From: Parachlorella kessleri
Taxonomy: Eukaryota; Chlorophyta; Trebouxiophyceae; Chlorellales; Chlorellaceae
Length of the DNA stretch: 64,000 nt
Direction of reading: 5' to 3'
Assembly: GCA_001598975.1 (NCBI GenBank)
Contig: BBXU01000827.1
Location: 19,327 to 83,326 of the forward strand
Part shown: positions 13,201 through 24,606 of the stretch, piece after piece
How the letters are laid out: each line of letters starts with the position of its first letter
How positions within the stretch are numbered: position 1 is the first letter of the stretch
Made by a program: the position numbers and the translations under genes
The notes under the pieces: generated by a model
Databases searched by the model: none
What the model saw: only the letters and a program-made list of their open reading frames with translations
What the model was told of the DNA's origin: nothing

Positions 13201-14279
13201 GCTGCTGCGAGGCGACGGCGCTGCAGGTGGCATGCAGGCGGAGCACCCCCTTTAGTGAGTCATCCACTCACTCACCCACTGGGGCTCGACCCTCCCCACC
13301 CCCTGCTGCGCTGCCTGCAGGTCACCGCCCTGCCCAACCGGCTGACGGTGGCGCTGGGCTGGTACGGCCGCGTGGTGGACGGTCCGCTGCACAGGCGGGC
13401 CAAGGGCTCTGAGGCGCAGTGGTGCCTGGAGGACAACGAGGTGCGGGGTCTCTGACAACCTGCACTTAACTTCTTAGTGGCCCCTGTCGGCAGGGAACAG
13501 CACTGCCTTGCCCTAAGAACGCCTGCATTGCCCTGCTATTTTACCTGCGGAGCGGCCCACTTGCACGCTGCGTGCTGTGCTGTGCTGCGGTCAGAGGGAG
13601 ACATGTGCTGTGCTGCCCACCCCGGTCAGGTTCACATCATCCTGCCCAAGGACGACCGCAGCTACTGGAAGGCGCTGTTTGAGGACGGCGAAGAGCGGAG
13701 CTACTACGAGCTGCTCAAGGAGGCGGTGGATGCAGGTAAGCACTTTGTTGCCGTTCCTTTCATCCTGGATCAAACATTGATTTACATGGCAAAGAGACAG
13801 TTCTGAAGAGAGGCAGCTTGGCGGGGGGCGCTCTGAAGCTGTTGTGCCTTGGAGGCCCTAACAAGGCTTAGGCTGAGAGGGTTGCGCAGGTTTCATGTGG
13901 CAAAGCGAGAAATAATCCAGTGTCCAAGCTCTACAGCAGCTTTTTTGTGCAATAGTATTGGTCCCTTCTTCAACAGGCTCAAGTCAAGGCTGCCAGGTGG
14001 TGGTTATCAGGGGTTAAACTAGGTGCTACTTGCGAAGGAATCTATCCTAGGCCAGCATGCCCCTTCAAGACAACCTTTGGTACACTACATCATCACTTCC
14101 ACTCGCGCCCACACACCGCAGACGAGCCGACCACGTCCTACGATGCCATGGACGACCGCTCCAAGGTGCTGCTGGACAACATGATCGAGCGGCAGGCCAT
14201 GATCAACGAGGGCCTGATAGACCCAGAGGGCTTTGATGACTTCAGGGTGGTCATAGGGGAGAACAGCCTGGTGGGCTAA
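7210..14279 (+). CDS. TPR and CS (NudC/p23-like) domain protein, ~1,412 aa
   Basis: Fourteen exons: 7210-7308, 7415-7513, 7753-8888, 9149-9332, 9488-9511, 9624-9810, 9928-9947, 10014-10245, 10567-10852, 11224-12703, 12930-13037, 13321-13440, 13630-13735 and 14122-14279. Lengths sum to 1,413 codons with the stop. Residues ~16-110 form TPR helices (GNEAFKRRDYAAAVAFYSRA, then AYYKLGGYKQASADAE). The middle ~1,100 residues are helical and Ala/Gln-rich, with a disordered stretch around 950-1,240. From residue 1,250 there is a CS fold (RWDQTSTDVNVWVAMPKGT, GWYGRVVDGPLHR, QWCLEDNEVHIILPKDD) plus a conserved tail (ERQAMINEGLIDPEGFDDF). TPR plus CS proteins usually act as Hsp90-linked co-chaperones; that role is inferred. 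Intron 11 uses a GC donor (13038), and exons 5 and 7 are 24 and 20 nt. I know no standard name for this architecture. Confidence 0.8.
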
Positions 14280-15129
14280 GGTACATGTGCCAGGGTGCCG
14301 GCAGGAGGGACCCAGCGGTTTGAGGTACGGCAGGTGCCTGCTGGACATGCAAAACAGCCTGTTGGGTGCTTGGCGGCAGCAGCTCTTTGCCGGGGGTGTT
14401 TGTGGCAGGCTGGCACGGCGTCACGCCGTGGGATGATGCTAACACTGCCAGCGAGAGTTGACCTGACCTTTAGAGTCAGTGGTTTGTGGGCACAGTGTAT
14501 GGGCACAGCGCATCCTGGCACTTCTTTGGCCTCTTCTGCGGAGGACTCACGGCGGCACGGCCGTGTGGCGGTCCACTGTTGGACTAGACAAGTCCAGGCT
14601 TTGAGGCAATGGTACGCCACTGGTGTTCTGAGGGGGGCACGGATCCGCTGTCCTGTCTTAAGCTATTTTGGACTTGGTTGGGTCTTTGAGTGTACTAACT
14701 TGCGTGCTTGTGTCAAGCTTATGCTCGAGAGGAGCACTGACAATATGTAACCAGCCTACGTGATGCTTGACCCCAGATGTCGGGTTGCACAACAAGGTTC
14801 CTACCGGGGGCTGGGCTCCCCCGCAAGGGCTTCTGGAGGGAGATATGGGCAGTTGCACGAAGACTGCAATGTTTGACCTGTGGTGTGAACTTGCGTCATG
14901 TTCATTCCATGCTGTGAGGTAGCCGCTGCAAGGTGCCCCAAGTGGCGACTCACAAGTACATCGTACAAGTACTTGTCGGACAGGCCAGGTAGCTTTCTCA
15001 AGTCAATTGGTATGGAGGCGCCAGTCGAACTGGCCCAGTCCACGTCATGACACGATCGCGATCGGGCCCAACACAAGCAGCTACCACACAGAAATACCAC
15101 TCTTAGCTTGGTAGCTCTTAGCGAACGAA
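14280..15129. other. Intergenic region with 3' UTR hairpin and short palindromes
   Basis: About 850 bp without a supported gene. TGTAA at 14746-14750 is the best polyadenylation signal for the upstream gene. A perfect hairpin (CACGGCGT, one base, ACGCCGTG) lies near 14415-14431. An 8-bp inverted repeat ACAAGTAC/GTACTTGT spans 14952-14976, and the 12-bp palindrome CGATCGCGATCG is at 15053-15064, 66 bp before the next ATG. These could be promoter elements of the dehydrogenase gene, but nothing proves it. Confidence 0.4.
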
Positions 15130-18100
15130 ATGACAAAAGAGAAGTTGAAACTTTCGGTGGCAGTGTACAGTGCAGAGGAGCATGTCAAGACGTTCCTAGG
15201 CGCTCCCCTAGAGGAGGCCTTCACCGAAGTTCACCTTATCCAGGTGAGCCCAGAGGACCAGTTCCGCCTGTTGTGAGACTGATGCACGGCCACAGTTTGT
15301 GATCACCACCTTTGGTCGGAAAGCCCAGGAAAACATCCCTGCCACCATCGGGGGACGCCTTGCTGACTTTCCAGTGTTGCTGACCATAGACGTATTCTGG
15401 CTCTATCTTTTCGTCCGATTTTAGTATAAGGTGCTTATGGAAATGGGAATGCCGAGTGAGGGAAGTTTACAAGGCTTGCATACTGCGCCACGCTTGGTGC
15501 AGGCAAGGCTGGACAAAGACACAGCGAAGCTGGCACAAGGGTATGACGCTTGCTGTCTCTTTGTGAACGACTGTGCCGACAAGGAGGTGAGTGGCAAGGG
15601 GCAGGCTGTTGTCCCAGCTACTGCTGTCCTTGCCACAACACACCTTCCACTCCTGGGGTTGAAGTTCTGAGAGGTGCCATGGGACGCCTGTTGCAAGTGT
15701 TGTTGTATCCTGAAGTATCCACACGCACGCACGCACGCACGCACGCACGCACTGCAGGTCCCGCCGTGCTCGCACGCTCTTGATTTGCCTGGCTTGCAGG
15801 TTGTGAAGGTCCTGGCAGACGGTGGCGTGAAGTTCATTGCAATGTATTGTGCGGGCTTTGACCGGGTGGATGTGGAGGCTGCCAACCGGCTGGGCCTGCG
15901 AGTGGTGAGGGTGCCTACCTACTCCCCAAAGTCAGTGGCTGAGCATGCACTGGCACTCATGTTCGATGTGGCGAGGTGAGGACAACAGACAAAACCCAGC
16001 CCCGTGCCATACGATACTCTCACATTTTGTTGCTCCTGCGCAGTGCATGATGTTATGTTGCTGATGTCCGTTGCTGAATTGAGTAGCCTGGCCTGCCTTA
16101 GATCCAGGGCAGCTAGGTGCGTGTTTTTGTACCCAGAAAATTATGGCACCGGAGAAGCCTGCAAGGGTGCCAGATGGCTGGCCCTTTTACTGGGAACCGT
16201 CCTGTCCCTGCCTTCCCCCAGTGTGCTCACAGTTTTCCGACCTTGTTTCGTTTGGCTTGGTGGTCACCCCTGCATCATGCCAGCCCAGGTGTTGAGCATC
16301 CTCGGTCCTGCACGGCGCCACGCATGGAACCAAAAACTTTTTTTGCCAGCAGGAATCTGCACATGGCCCATCTCAAGATGCTGGTGCACAACTACACCGC
16401 CTCTGGGCTGGTGGGCAGCCAGCTGTCGGGCAAGACATTTGGCGTGGTGGGCACCGGCAACATTGGGGTGGAGTTTATTCGGCTGCTCAAGGTGGGCCCA
16501 CAGCCTGACAAGAGCAAGGGGGTGAACTGTAGTGCAGACCCGGACGGGTGTAGCATGACAAGGCAGGGCCAGGGGATGGGGAGGCTGCCGTGGTACATGC
16601 TCAAAGGGGCAAGCAGGAAAAAGGAAATACAGGAAGGCACAGGCAACAGATCTGATGCATTGGGCGATGGAGCCAAAGCCCCTGCACTTCTGTTTTGGGC
16701 TTCGTGCCTGCCAGGCAGTATGACTGCATGCGTGTGTTGGGTGCTTGTCCCACGCGCCTGGGCGGTTTTCGAATTGTGGTGGCTGCGACTGTTGCAGCTC
16801 TGCGTCTGCCAAGTCAGATCTCACCTGCCCTACCACCTTGAAAGGTGTCACCAGCATGGCGCTGCACCAATCCAGCTCCCGCCCCAACCATACAAACCTG
16901 CCCGCCTGCCTGCAGGGCTTTGGGGGCCGCGTCCTTGCCTACGATGTCGTAGAGAGCCAGGACGCCAAGGAGGCGGGGGCCACCTACGAAGACCTGGAGA
17001 CGGTGCTACGGGAGAGCGACTTTGTGAGCCTGCATGTGCCGCTGCTGCCTGCCACATTCCACATCATCAACTCTGAGAGGTGGGCGGCCGGCTGTACCTA
17101 ATCGTTCCACCATTGAACAGCGCCCATCCGCACAAAGCAGCGTTCCGCAGCAAAAGCAGCGTGGATGTCACTTGGCGGCACCTGCGGTGGTGCTGGGGTG
17201 CTGCGTGACCAGGGGCGGCAGCTTGTCATGCTGCGTGTCCATTGGAGGTCCTAAGGCACTGCCATTTCCGCCTTCCGTACAGCAGGCAGTCACTATATTG
17301 CTAGGCAATGCCCTGATGGGCTGTTGTGTGCATCAGGCATGAGCGACTTGGGAACCCTCACATCACTCGCCTGAGTTCGGGGGCGTGTGCACACCGGCAG
17401 CGTGTCGGGCCCTAAGAGCAGGGCAGGGGGCTAGAGAAGGCCTGACAGCCGTAGGGAAGTGCGTCAAGACTGCATAAGACAGGAGGCGGACGAGCTGTTG
17501 ACGTGGCAGTAATGACATGTGTGGGCAGAGATATTCAGTGATCCCATGTCTGGTTGTGGGCTTCATCCCATGCTGGTCAGCCTACCATGGATGCAGGCTT
17601 GCCCTGATGAAACCCAATGCCATCCTGGTGAATGTGAGCCGAGGCGGTCTGATTGACACTGCTGCGCTCATTAGAGCCGTGGAGGATGGGAAGCTGGGGG
17701 GCGTGGCAATGGCAAGTTGGCTTCTTAGCCAGTCCCTTGTTTTTCCTGGTGACCTACATAGATGCATATATACTGCTGTGAGCCTATATCTTGTTGGAAA
17801 GCCGCCGTGAATTCCCTGCATCTAGCCCTGTCAGCTAACAACTACCTATCCCCAGCTCGCGACTTCCAGCCAACATAAGCCAAGTACTTCAGCAGGCGCA
17901 GGGTATGTGTTTTTGTTGGCATGTTTTCTTTCTAGCAGCTTGTGACACCACTCCATAATTTTCCGTCTGCAGGACGTGTACGAGGGTGAAGGTATGCTTG
18001 GCCTTGCAGCTTCAGCTTATACAACGGCAAAATACCAGCCTGAGGCACCCTACTGCTTCTTGCCTTCCCAAGTGCTGCACGATTGCAATCAGACTGGGCA

Positions 18101-18647
18101 AGCAAGCTGGAGCAGCCAGACTTGCATTCACTTGAATGGTCACAAACTCGCACGTTATGGTGGCTGCAGGCAACTTGTTCTTCAATGACTTCTCGAAATA
18201 CAATGCCCATGATCGCATGAAGTCCTGGGACAGCCAGTTCCACCGCCTGCAAGCCCTGCCCCATGTAAGGAGCTCGGCCATCTCTTTGTAGGCCTGTATG
18301 GCAATTCGGTTGTGGTGGGCAACTTTTTAATATCTGGCTGTGGCCAGCTGCCAGAGGCGGCTAAACCTTGTTGTTTGGGCTGTTTGGCAAGTTGTTGCAG
18401 CCAGACGTGGTCCTAGTTGCCAACTTTCTGCTGGCACACACGTGGTGTGAGGCTGGAGGGCTGGCTGGGGCAGGATGTAAGGCAGTCTTGCTGTAAAGGT
18501 CGCATGCTGTGGCTGCTGCAGGTCATCGTGACTCCCCACATTGCCTTCCTTACCAATGAGGCCTTGGCCAACATTGCTGCCACCACAGTGGAGAACTTGC
18601 AAGCCTGCGCCCGTGGGGACGAGCTGGTCAATGAGGTGAAGCCTTGA
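15130..18647 (+). CDS. D-lactate dehydrogenase, LdhA type (D-2-hydroxyacid dehydrogenase)
   Basis: Nine exons: 15130-15243, 15503-15586, 15800-15975, 16353-16491, 16916-17079, 17597-17711, 17973-17991, 18170-18264 and 18522-18647, giving 343 residues, close to the bacterial LdhA length. It should reduce pyruvate to D-lactate with NADH, as in algal dark fermentation. The substrate-side N-terminal domain is followed by the NAD-binding GTGNIG motif (158-163). The catalytic Arg is in NVSRGGLID (~241), the acidic loop is DVYEGEG, and the acid-base His is in TPHIAF (~308). FFNDFSKYNAHDRMKSWDSQ matches the loop found in fermentative D-LDH. No transit peptide is visible, so cytosolic by inference. 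Intron 6 has a GC donor at 17712, and exon 7 is only 19 nt; both are forced by the conserved VAM-DVYEGEG join. Confidence 0.93.
15721..15752 (+). repeat. (ACGC)n microsatellite in dehydrogenase intron 2
   Basis: About seven tandem ACGC units lie inside the intron between exons 2 and 3, shortly upstream of the acceptor at 15799. Confidence 0.9.
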
Positions 18648-18690
18648 AGGAGAGAAGCTTTCGCAGGGCGAGGCAGCTAAGCATGCGTTT

Positions 18691-18695
18691 TGTAA
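18691..18695 (+). promoter_or_regulatory. TGTAA polyadenylation signal of the D-LDH gene
   Basis: TGTAA starts 44 nt after the stop codon, as expected for a short algal 3' UTR. Motif and position only. Confidence 0.45.
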
Positions 18696-18790
18696 GTGAT
18701 GTGTTGCATTAGCGGCACTGCGATTATTTATTCATTGGGATTCCTCAGAGGACTGCTGTATGCCTAGCTTCCCAGGCTAGTAACCCAGTA

Positions 18791-18894
18791 TATTAGCATG
18801 GGTGGCAGGGAGTGCGAACGGGGAGTAACCTGGGCTGGACTGGACTGACAGGGCTGGATGCGGAATGAACCTGAGTCTTGCCTGAGTTCTGAGC
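18791..18894 (+). mobile_element. ~104-bp dispersed repeat, copy A (short non-autonomous element?)
   Basis: This stretch, TATTAGCATGGG through CTGAGTTCTGAGC, recurs at 62738-62841 in the same orientation with one substitution (GCGG here, GCAG there). The flanks differ beyond the shared block. Copy A is bordered on both sides by CAGTA and copy B by CTGA, which looks like 4-5 bp target-site duplication. No coding capacity, terminal inverted repeat or poly-A tail is visible. Class unknown; a solo-LTR-like or other short non-autonomous element are options. Confidence 0.6.
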
Positions 18895-18895
18895 C

Positions 18896-20196
18896 AGTAA
18901 TTCTCTCCCCAAGATAAGCTAAGGCCACTGGAAGAGGAGATGCAGCCACAAGGCGGGAGAGCAATCGGCTTTTTGGCGACGCTGACAAAACTGGAAAGCA
19001 GTTTGCTGGAATCTGTCAAGTCTGGGTGCACGAATCAATGGTGGTTCTGCAGCATCTTAGGTGGAAAGGCATGTGACAGGAAAGGGTCAGACAGCAGTGT
19101 GACGGGTGCCAGCTGCATCAATAAGGAGGCAGGATCAGCAAGGGGGAACAAGCGGCAAGCACAGAGGCGGTAAACAAGCACGCCAGAGATGGGGGGTGTA
19201 CCCGTGTTGAAGTGGGTGCTCACCCACTGCCCTCGTGCCAAAGGCTGCAGGACAAGGAGCGTGTCACAGGTGATGCTGCCACAGAATCCCTCGTCTCGAT
19301 CACAAGTATTGATTTACAGGTGTTGCTTAGGTTGAGTAAATATAACTTTCAAGCGTTTGTGGTTTGTTGGTCACCAAAGGTACTGCAATGACGAATTAAG
19401 TAACAGTGGAAATGATCTTCTCGACCCTCGACGGTTGTCATGCATGGCAAGAAGTGAATGGAAACACTAGGGCTCTTCAATGCACCCCAAGCCCCATCGC
19501 ACAACTAGCGAGCAACTGCGCTTGTCTTGACCGAACACACGCCATAAGAGGCCTGCTGCCCGCTGATATAGGCCTATAACGCCACCGATGTAACCCTGGC
19601 TCTGCCCTCTACCCTATCACTGCTTAGTGCACAACATGTCGCTGGACGGAAAAGAAGAAGGGACCCTGCCGCGTTGCCGTACTGTACAGCCAAACACAAG
19701 GCATTGGAGAGATGAAATCCTTGGCCGCAACAGAAAGTGCGGCCGAAAAATGGACAAAGAACAAAACTATTAGTCAGCAGAGAGAACCTGGGCAGCAGGC
19801 TGCTTGCCACCCTCTAAACACCTACCAGAGTACAATGCAGAAGAGGTAAACGACTTGCACTTTTTGCCGCAGCCACAATGGCTAGAGCAGCGCAGGCTCT
19901 CAGAAAGATCGCTCCTATAGTAAATGCTCATCAGTACAAGGTAGTTGGTAGCGGGTCATCTAGTGGTGCCGCCTGGGCTGCACCCCAGCCCGGCGACCGC
20001 TGCTGGGCAGGCTGGCCTAGAAAAACAATAAAATGATGCGTAGCAGCACTGCTTCCCAATTGAACCGGTTGTAGGCCCCCGGTTGAAAGGCGGGGGCGTG
20101 GGCAGGAGCAGCTCCTGCAAACAGAGACGGCCCCTGCCGGCCTCCCGAGAAATGGTATACCTAGATTATTAAAAGCTGTTTCTTGTCTTGTCAAGC
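18896..20196. other. Intergenic region between convergent D-LDH and ClpS genes
   Basis: About 1.3 kb between two convergent genes. It should contain the ClpS 3' UTR (minus strand). TTACA, the reverse complement of TGTAA, occurs near 19314, which is far from the ClpS stop, so the actual signal is unclear. Open frames are short and without family resemblance. No further gene or repeat is visible. Confidence 0.4.
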
Positions 20197-21318
20197 TCAC
20201 TTGCCGGCCGGCTCAAGTGTGGCGATCAGGCCATTCAAGCGCATGCTCTCCACATAGACCTCAGCCATTTCCTGGGCGCACATCGTCACCAAAGCCAGTC
20301 CGTTGATGTGTGCTTCCTGCAAGATTGGGCGAAATGCAGAGCAGCAAGGTGTGCGAGTAGCAAATGTAGGCTAACAGCCAAGACGTGGGCTATCAAGCCT
20401 ACAGCTCCAGTCCCTCCACAGCAACATTCAGCACTGCAGGAAGCCCCTGGCAGGCACATATCTAACTTCTGCTGCCATTAGCAGCCTAAATCAAAAAGCC
20501 ACCATTGAAGGTAGACCACGGGGTTGTGTTCTGCTGCTAGCTGCCGGACCTCAAGACAGGTTATAGTCCGTTCCGGCTGCCTTGCCTGCATAACGTTGAC
20601 GGCCTCGTCGGGGGTGAACCCCTCCACCACTTTCAGGAGCACTTGGACCACATACTCGCGGCGGTTGTAGTTGTCGTTGTGCAGCAGCACACGGTAGATG
20701 GGCGGCTTGCGGGGCTTCACCTCCTTCCTGTGCACAACAAGAGCTAACGGTGCGGCATCACGGTATTATAGTTTTCCTACAGGGCCCAAAAAAACGGCAA
20801 GGCCTGACTTTGCAGCCAACCTGTATGCCGCCACAATGCCTATGGTGCAGAGTGTTGGTGCATGGGGCGCTGGTGCATGCCCTGGGCTAGCCCGGCAGTA
20901 GTGCCAAGTGCCCCCCGGCCTCCGCGGGCCTCCCGATTAACGCACCCCTTGCCAAGGCCCGGCAGCGTGGAGGGCCGGTCGAGCACATTGCCTCCTGTCC
21001 CAGCGGCACAAAGGATGCTGCGCCTCGCGTTGTAGGAAGGCCGGACAACGCTAAAGCGGCCTGCGAGACCAAAAATACTGTATTTCAAACCTGGAACGCA
21101 AGCATGACGCACGGGCAGCAAGCAGCCTCGTCAAGTAGGGCCTCACCGTTTGCGGGGGCCGTCCGCCTAACAGTAGCGGTGCACACCGCCTGCAGCCACC
21201 AGATTCGAAACTCAGACCATCTGAAGCGTCAAGGACCGTTCGACGGGTGACTGGTCAGGTTCGTTCCGCAGACCTGTGGGGAGGCCAGTGAGGCTGCGCA
21301 GTGCTGAACGGCCGCCAT
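20197..21318 (-). CDS. CLPS: Chloroplast ClpS, N-degron adaptor of Clp protease
   Basis: Five exons in coding order: 21318-21274, 21189-21147, 21060-20946, 20727-20586 and 20316-20197, giving 154 residues. ClpS hands proteins with N-degrons to the Clp AAA+ chaperone in the stroma. The first ~45 residues are Ala/Ser/Arg-rich (MAAVQHCAASLASPQ...) and look like a transit peptide. The mature start GGNVLDRPSTLPGLGKG resembles plant CLPS1. The core has PIYRVLLHNDNYNRREYVV (the NDN pocket residues) and VMQEAHINGLALV with the conserved His, then an E-x-A-E helix. The ATG at 21318 was chosen because only this start gives an in-phase chain into the transit peptide. The intron after VMQ uses a GC donor (20585). 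Transcribed divergently from the TLC gene. Confidence 0.9.
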
Positions 21319-21470
21319 CCTTGCGTTTCAGCAACACACGGGCTTGCACAAGAAAGCACGGGGCCTGGGAAGACTGCGGATCTAGTTTTTGTTTTTTGGA
21401 CCCCATCTCAAGCCCGGGAACTCTCCCGCCTCTGGGGTTTTAACTGTGGCAAAGGACAATTTTCTTGGAC
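21319..21470. promoter_or_regulatory. Shared divergent promoter, ClpS / TLC protein
   Basis: Only 152 bp separate the inferred start codons of ClpS (minus) and the TLC gene (plus), so both promoters and both 5' UTRs must fit here. No TATA box or other element can be named with confidence. The distance depends on the TLC start at 21471 being right. Confidence 0.45.
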
Positions 21471-23845
21471 ATGACTAATGTAAAGGTCATGATCCCAAAT
21501 GTAGTGGGACGACTTGTCTGGGCTGGGGAGGTGCGAAGGTGCTTGATGTTGAGGGACGTCATGGTGACTTTCGTAATACGGGTGCTGGATGGCTTGCAAG
21601 TCTCAGACGACGAGCTGCAGAACAACGCTTTCAGGGTGTTATGTGTAGGTAAGGACCTGCACGGGCTGATATGACTGGTGCATATGATCAAACCCTCCTG
21701 GTCGAGATCTTTGTCCTCCACCAAGAAAGCCGTGCAACAACTATGATTTACCTCGTTACCAGGCTACCAGTCACCCTGATGGGAGGTCTAGATACCCCTG
21801 TTGAAACAGCAGTTGGGGCTGTGCCACACGAAAATAGGAACACCCATTGTTTCTAGTAGTTACTTACCCCACCGCCCGACATGCTAACCGTTTGTGCGCT
21901 GGCTGGCTGCAGCTGGAGCGCTCCTGCTGCTCGAAACATTCATCATAAGGGGCCCGCCCAGAACTCATATACTTCGGACATTCCTGGGCAACGAGGCACA
22001 GCCAAAGAAGGCCAGCCGTCTTGTGTCGCAGCTTGCAGCCCGCCTTATTGGCTGTCTTTTCTTAGTGGTCATGGTGAGGGGGAAGGGGGGCTCCATGGCC
22101 ATCCTGGCCTAAATGCAGTCACGGTCAGGATGTAGCTGCCTAAAAGGCCTTGGATGTTGGTCAGACAGGAGGCACGCACGTGCTGGCACAGTGGACACCA
22201 AAGTCGCTCATGGTGGTGCTTGCATCACAGAGTCACCAAGGTGCCTACAACAGTAACTGCCAAATGATGCCATGCAGTTTCCATTGGCCCTCACTACCCT
22301 CCAGGACCCAGTGCTAAAGCAGGACAAGCTTTATGCGCGGTCTGACACGGCACAGGCGTGTGTGATTGTTGCAGCAGGTGAGCAGCCCCCTTGGTAGGCT
22401 CTATGGTGTGGGGCTTGAGTTGCAAGCTCGCTCCGCCTGCAGATGGTGACAGGCACCTGTTGGCTGCTGCTACGGTGCTTGTGGTATCTATGCTTGTACT
22501 GGCCTTCTTGAGGGGTGGCCTTGGCAGTTGTTTGCCCGGGAGTAAGCTATTCCCAATGGTGGCGGTTGATAGCTGGGTTGCTCTGCATAACAGGCACGCG
22601 CATGGGAGAGCCAACCTGATGCTTAGTGTGCCTCTCCCAGGTTATTTCCTCTATGACGTCTTCATCTGCCTGATGCGCTTTGACGAGAACGGCCTGGCTT
22701 TCCTCATACATGCGCTGGGCTGCTGTACTGTGTTTACGTATGCAGCCCTGCACGGCATCCTGCTGTACTACGGTGAGCTGGCCACAGCGCCTTGTAAGAA
22801 CACCCTTTGCAGGCTAGGGTGATGGCGCGCCACCTTGAACAAGCTGCATGTACATTATAAAAATGCCGGGAAGGGAAGTGGCTGGCACCACCTTCGAAGC
22901 AATAAGCAAAGCAGTTGCCTGAGAGGGAGGCTGGCCGTGTGTCATCCTCGTTGTGTTTGCAACCATGCCTCCACTCTTCTGGGCACAGCATTTATACAGT
23001 GGGTCCACCTTGCCTTCTGGCACTGGAGGGGCTGTATCTGCTGCCTTACTTTTACGTGGCCTTGTTCTGCCGGCTCCCTTGCAGGAGTGGCCTTCTTGAT
23101 GTGGGAGCTCAGCACGCCCTTTGTGTACGTGCGCTGGGTGCTGCTAAAGCTTGGGCTGGCTAACTCCCGGTTGTTCTTTATGAACAACCTGGTCGGCTTT
23201 CTTGTCTTCATCAGCTGCCGCAATATCTATGGCCCTTGTAAGTGTGACAGCGCGCGCGGCGGCGGCAGTGCTCAGGACATCACTGTCTGGCCTTGGGAAG
23301 CTTTGCAGCCTCACTTGCTGGTGTGGGTTGTGCACTTGGTGAGCGGGTGAGGTCTTGCACTATGGACATGACCGTGTAGTCCGACTGGGTGCTTTGCCAG
23401 CACTTCTACACGTTGCCCATGTGCAGGTGATAAAGCGTAGAGTTGGCAAAGCAGAGTTCTTGAAGTTTGTTGTTGGCTGCAGTAACCTCGTGGGACTTCT
23501 ACAAGGCCAGCTCTGCTGACCTCGCCTCCCCAAGGCCCGGCTCCTTCCAGCCCTTGACTTACTACTTCTTCTGGGTCATGTGCATTCTTCTCAACGGGTG
23601 AGTGGGCAGCCACATGGGCAACGGATGTTGTTGGCTTCTTGACAAGGATGCGGCGTGAAAGACACGCCCAGGGCATCAGGTGGCCCATTTTCTGTTCCAA
23701 CAACCACGAGGATGGGATTGAAGTGCAGTTGGCTTGTCCCATCTCATGTTTCTGCAGGTTGAACTACTACTGGGCGGGCGAGATGATAAAGCTGGCAGCT
23801 GGCAAGCCCCATCCTAAGCATGCAAAGCAAGCCAAGCAGAGCTGA
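21471..23845 (+). CDS. TLC-domain multispanning membrane protein (TLCD4/TMEM56-like)
   Basis: Seven exons: 21471-21648, 21913-22073, 22305-22377, 22641-22772, 23085-23237, 23483-23597 and 23758-23845, giving 299 residues. TLC (TRAM-LAG1-CLN8) proteins are ER or Golgi membrane proteins linked to lipid metabolism or sensing. Family marks are GYFLYDVFICL (the Y-x-x-D segment), the His in FLIHALGCC, and MWELSTPFVYVRW (the E-x-(S/T)-T-P...R-W segment). Five to six hydrophobic helices are visible. The C-terminal KPHPKHAKQAKQS is basic, possibly an ER signal. Exons 2-7 are firm. Exon 1 was chosen because its GTAAGG donor at 21649 gives the needed phase, but its protein is not recognisable. A TGTAA at 24244-24248 may end the transcript. 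Confidence 0.8.
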
Positions 23846-24243
23846 GCTGGTGTGTTACAGCTTGAATTAGGGCGCATTTCTGGTTGCTACACACTTCGTT
23901 TGAGCTTGTATTTGTATTTGTGACGTGATCACTGCATATGACCTTACAGTACACATTCGGCCTCTTCTTGCAGTTGACAAACTTTTGATGCTCTGCTCTA
24001 CAGATCTTGTATGTTTTGAACTCAGACTAGGGACCCCTGAATGCTCTGCTTGGCATGTGGCTGCGTGGCACTTGCTCAACGATGTTTGGTTGCGCACTAC
24101 TCGTCTGCACCTGCTGCTGATGCGCCAGTACCACGTTGTCTGCAGGGGCTTTCATGGTCGTCTAGAGCATTGTGATGCTTTGGGCCAGCAATTGGTGTGT
24201 ATTTCTCCAGAGTGCATGTTGTTGACAGTCTATCACATTTTAT

Positions 24244-24248
24244 TGTAA
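24244..24248 (+). promoter_or_regulatory. TGTAA, possible polyadenylation signal of the TLC gene
   Basis: TGTAA lies 399 nt after the TLC stop codon, and the next gene seems to start soon after. Motif and position only. Confidence 0.35.
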
Positions 24249-24606
24249 GCTGTGCTCTCAGGGCTGTACTGGGTGAATGCATCCTTCTCTTTCGTGTTTG
24301 CACATCAACTGAACGGCATGCTAAACGGTCGAAATAGGTCGAAACACGTCACCGCCATCATCTTGTACTTGCTGTACCTTAACGGTCGGCCCGCAGGGGC
24401 ATTCGATGTCGGAAAGATAGAAGCTCGAGAACCTGCCATGTACATGTTTATATGACACCACTTTCTTGACCGCCTTGGACTCGGCCATCAGCCTTGGTAC
24501 TAAGATCCAATGCTAGATGCATAAGTATTCTGCCGAACCTTGACATCTTTAGTGTGATAATCAAGACGCCAGCGGACATAGTTGACACCCCAAGCAAGCC
24601 CGTGCC

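Noticed and set aside
14801..15136. Minus-strand open frame upstream of the dehydrogenase
   Set aside because: It lacks an ATG at its start and any family resemblance; it lies in the promoter region of the dehydrogenase gene.
15721..15752. Short repeated units as a CRISPR-like array
   Set aside because: It is a 4-bp microsatellite without spacers in a nuclear intron.
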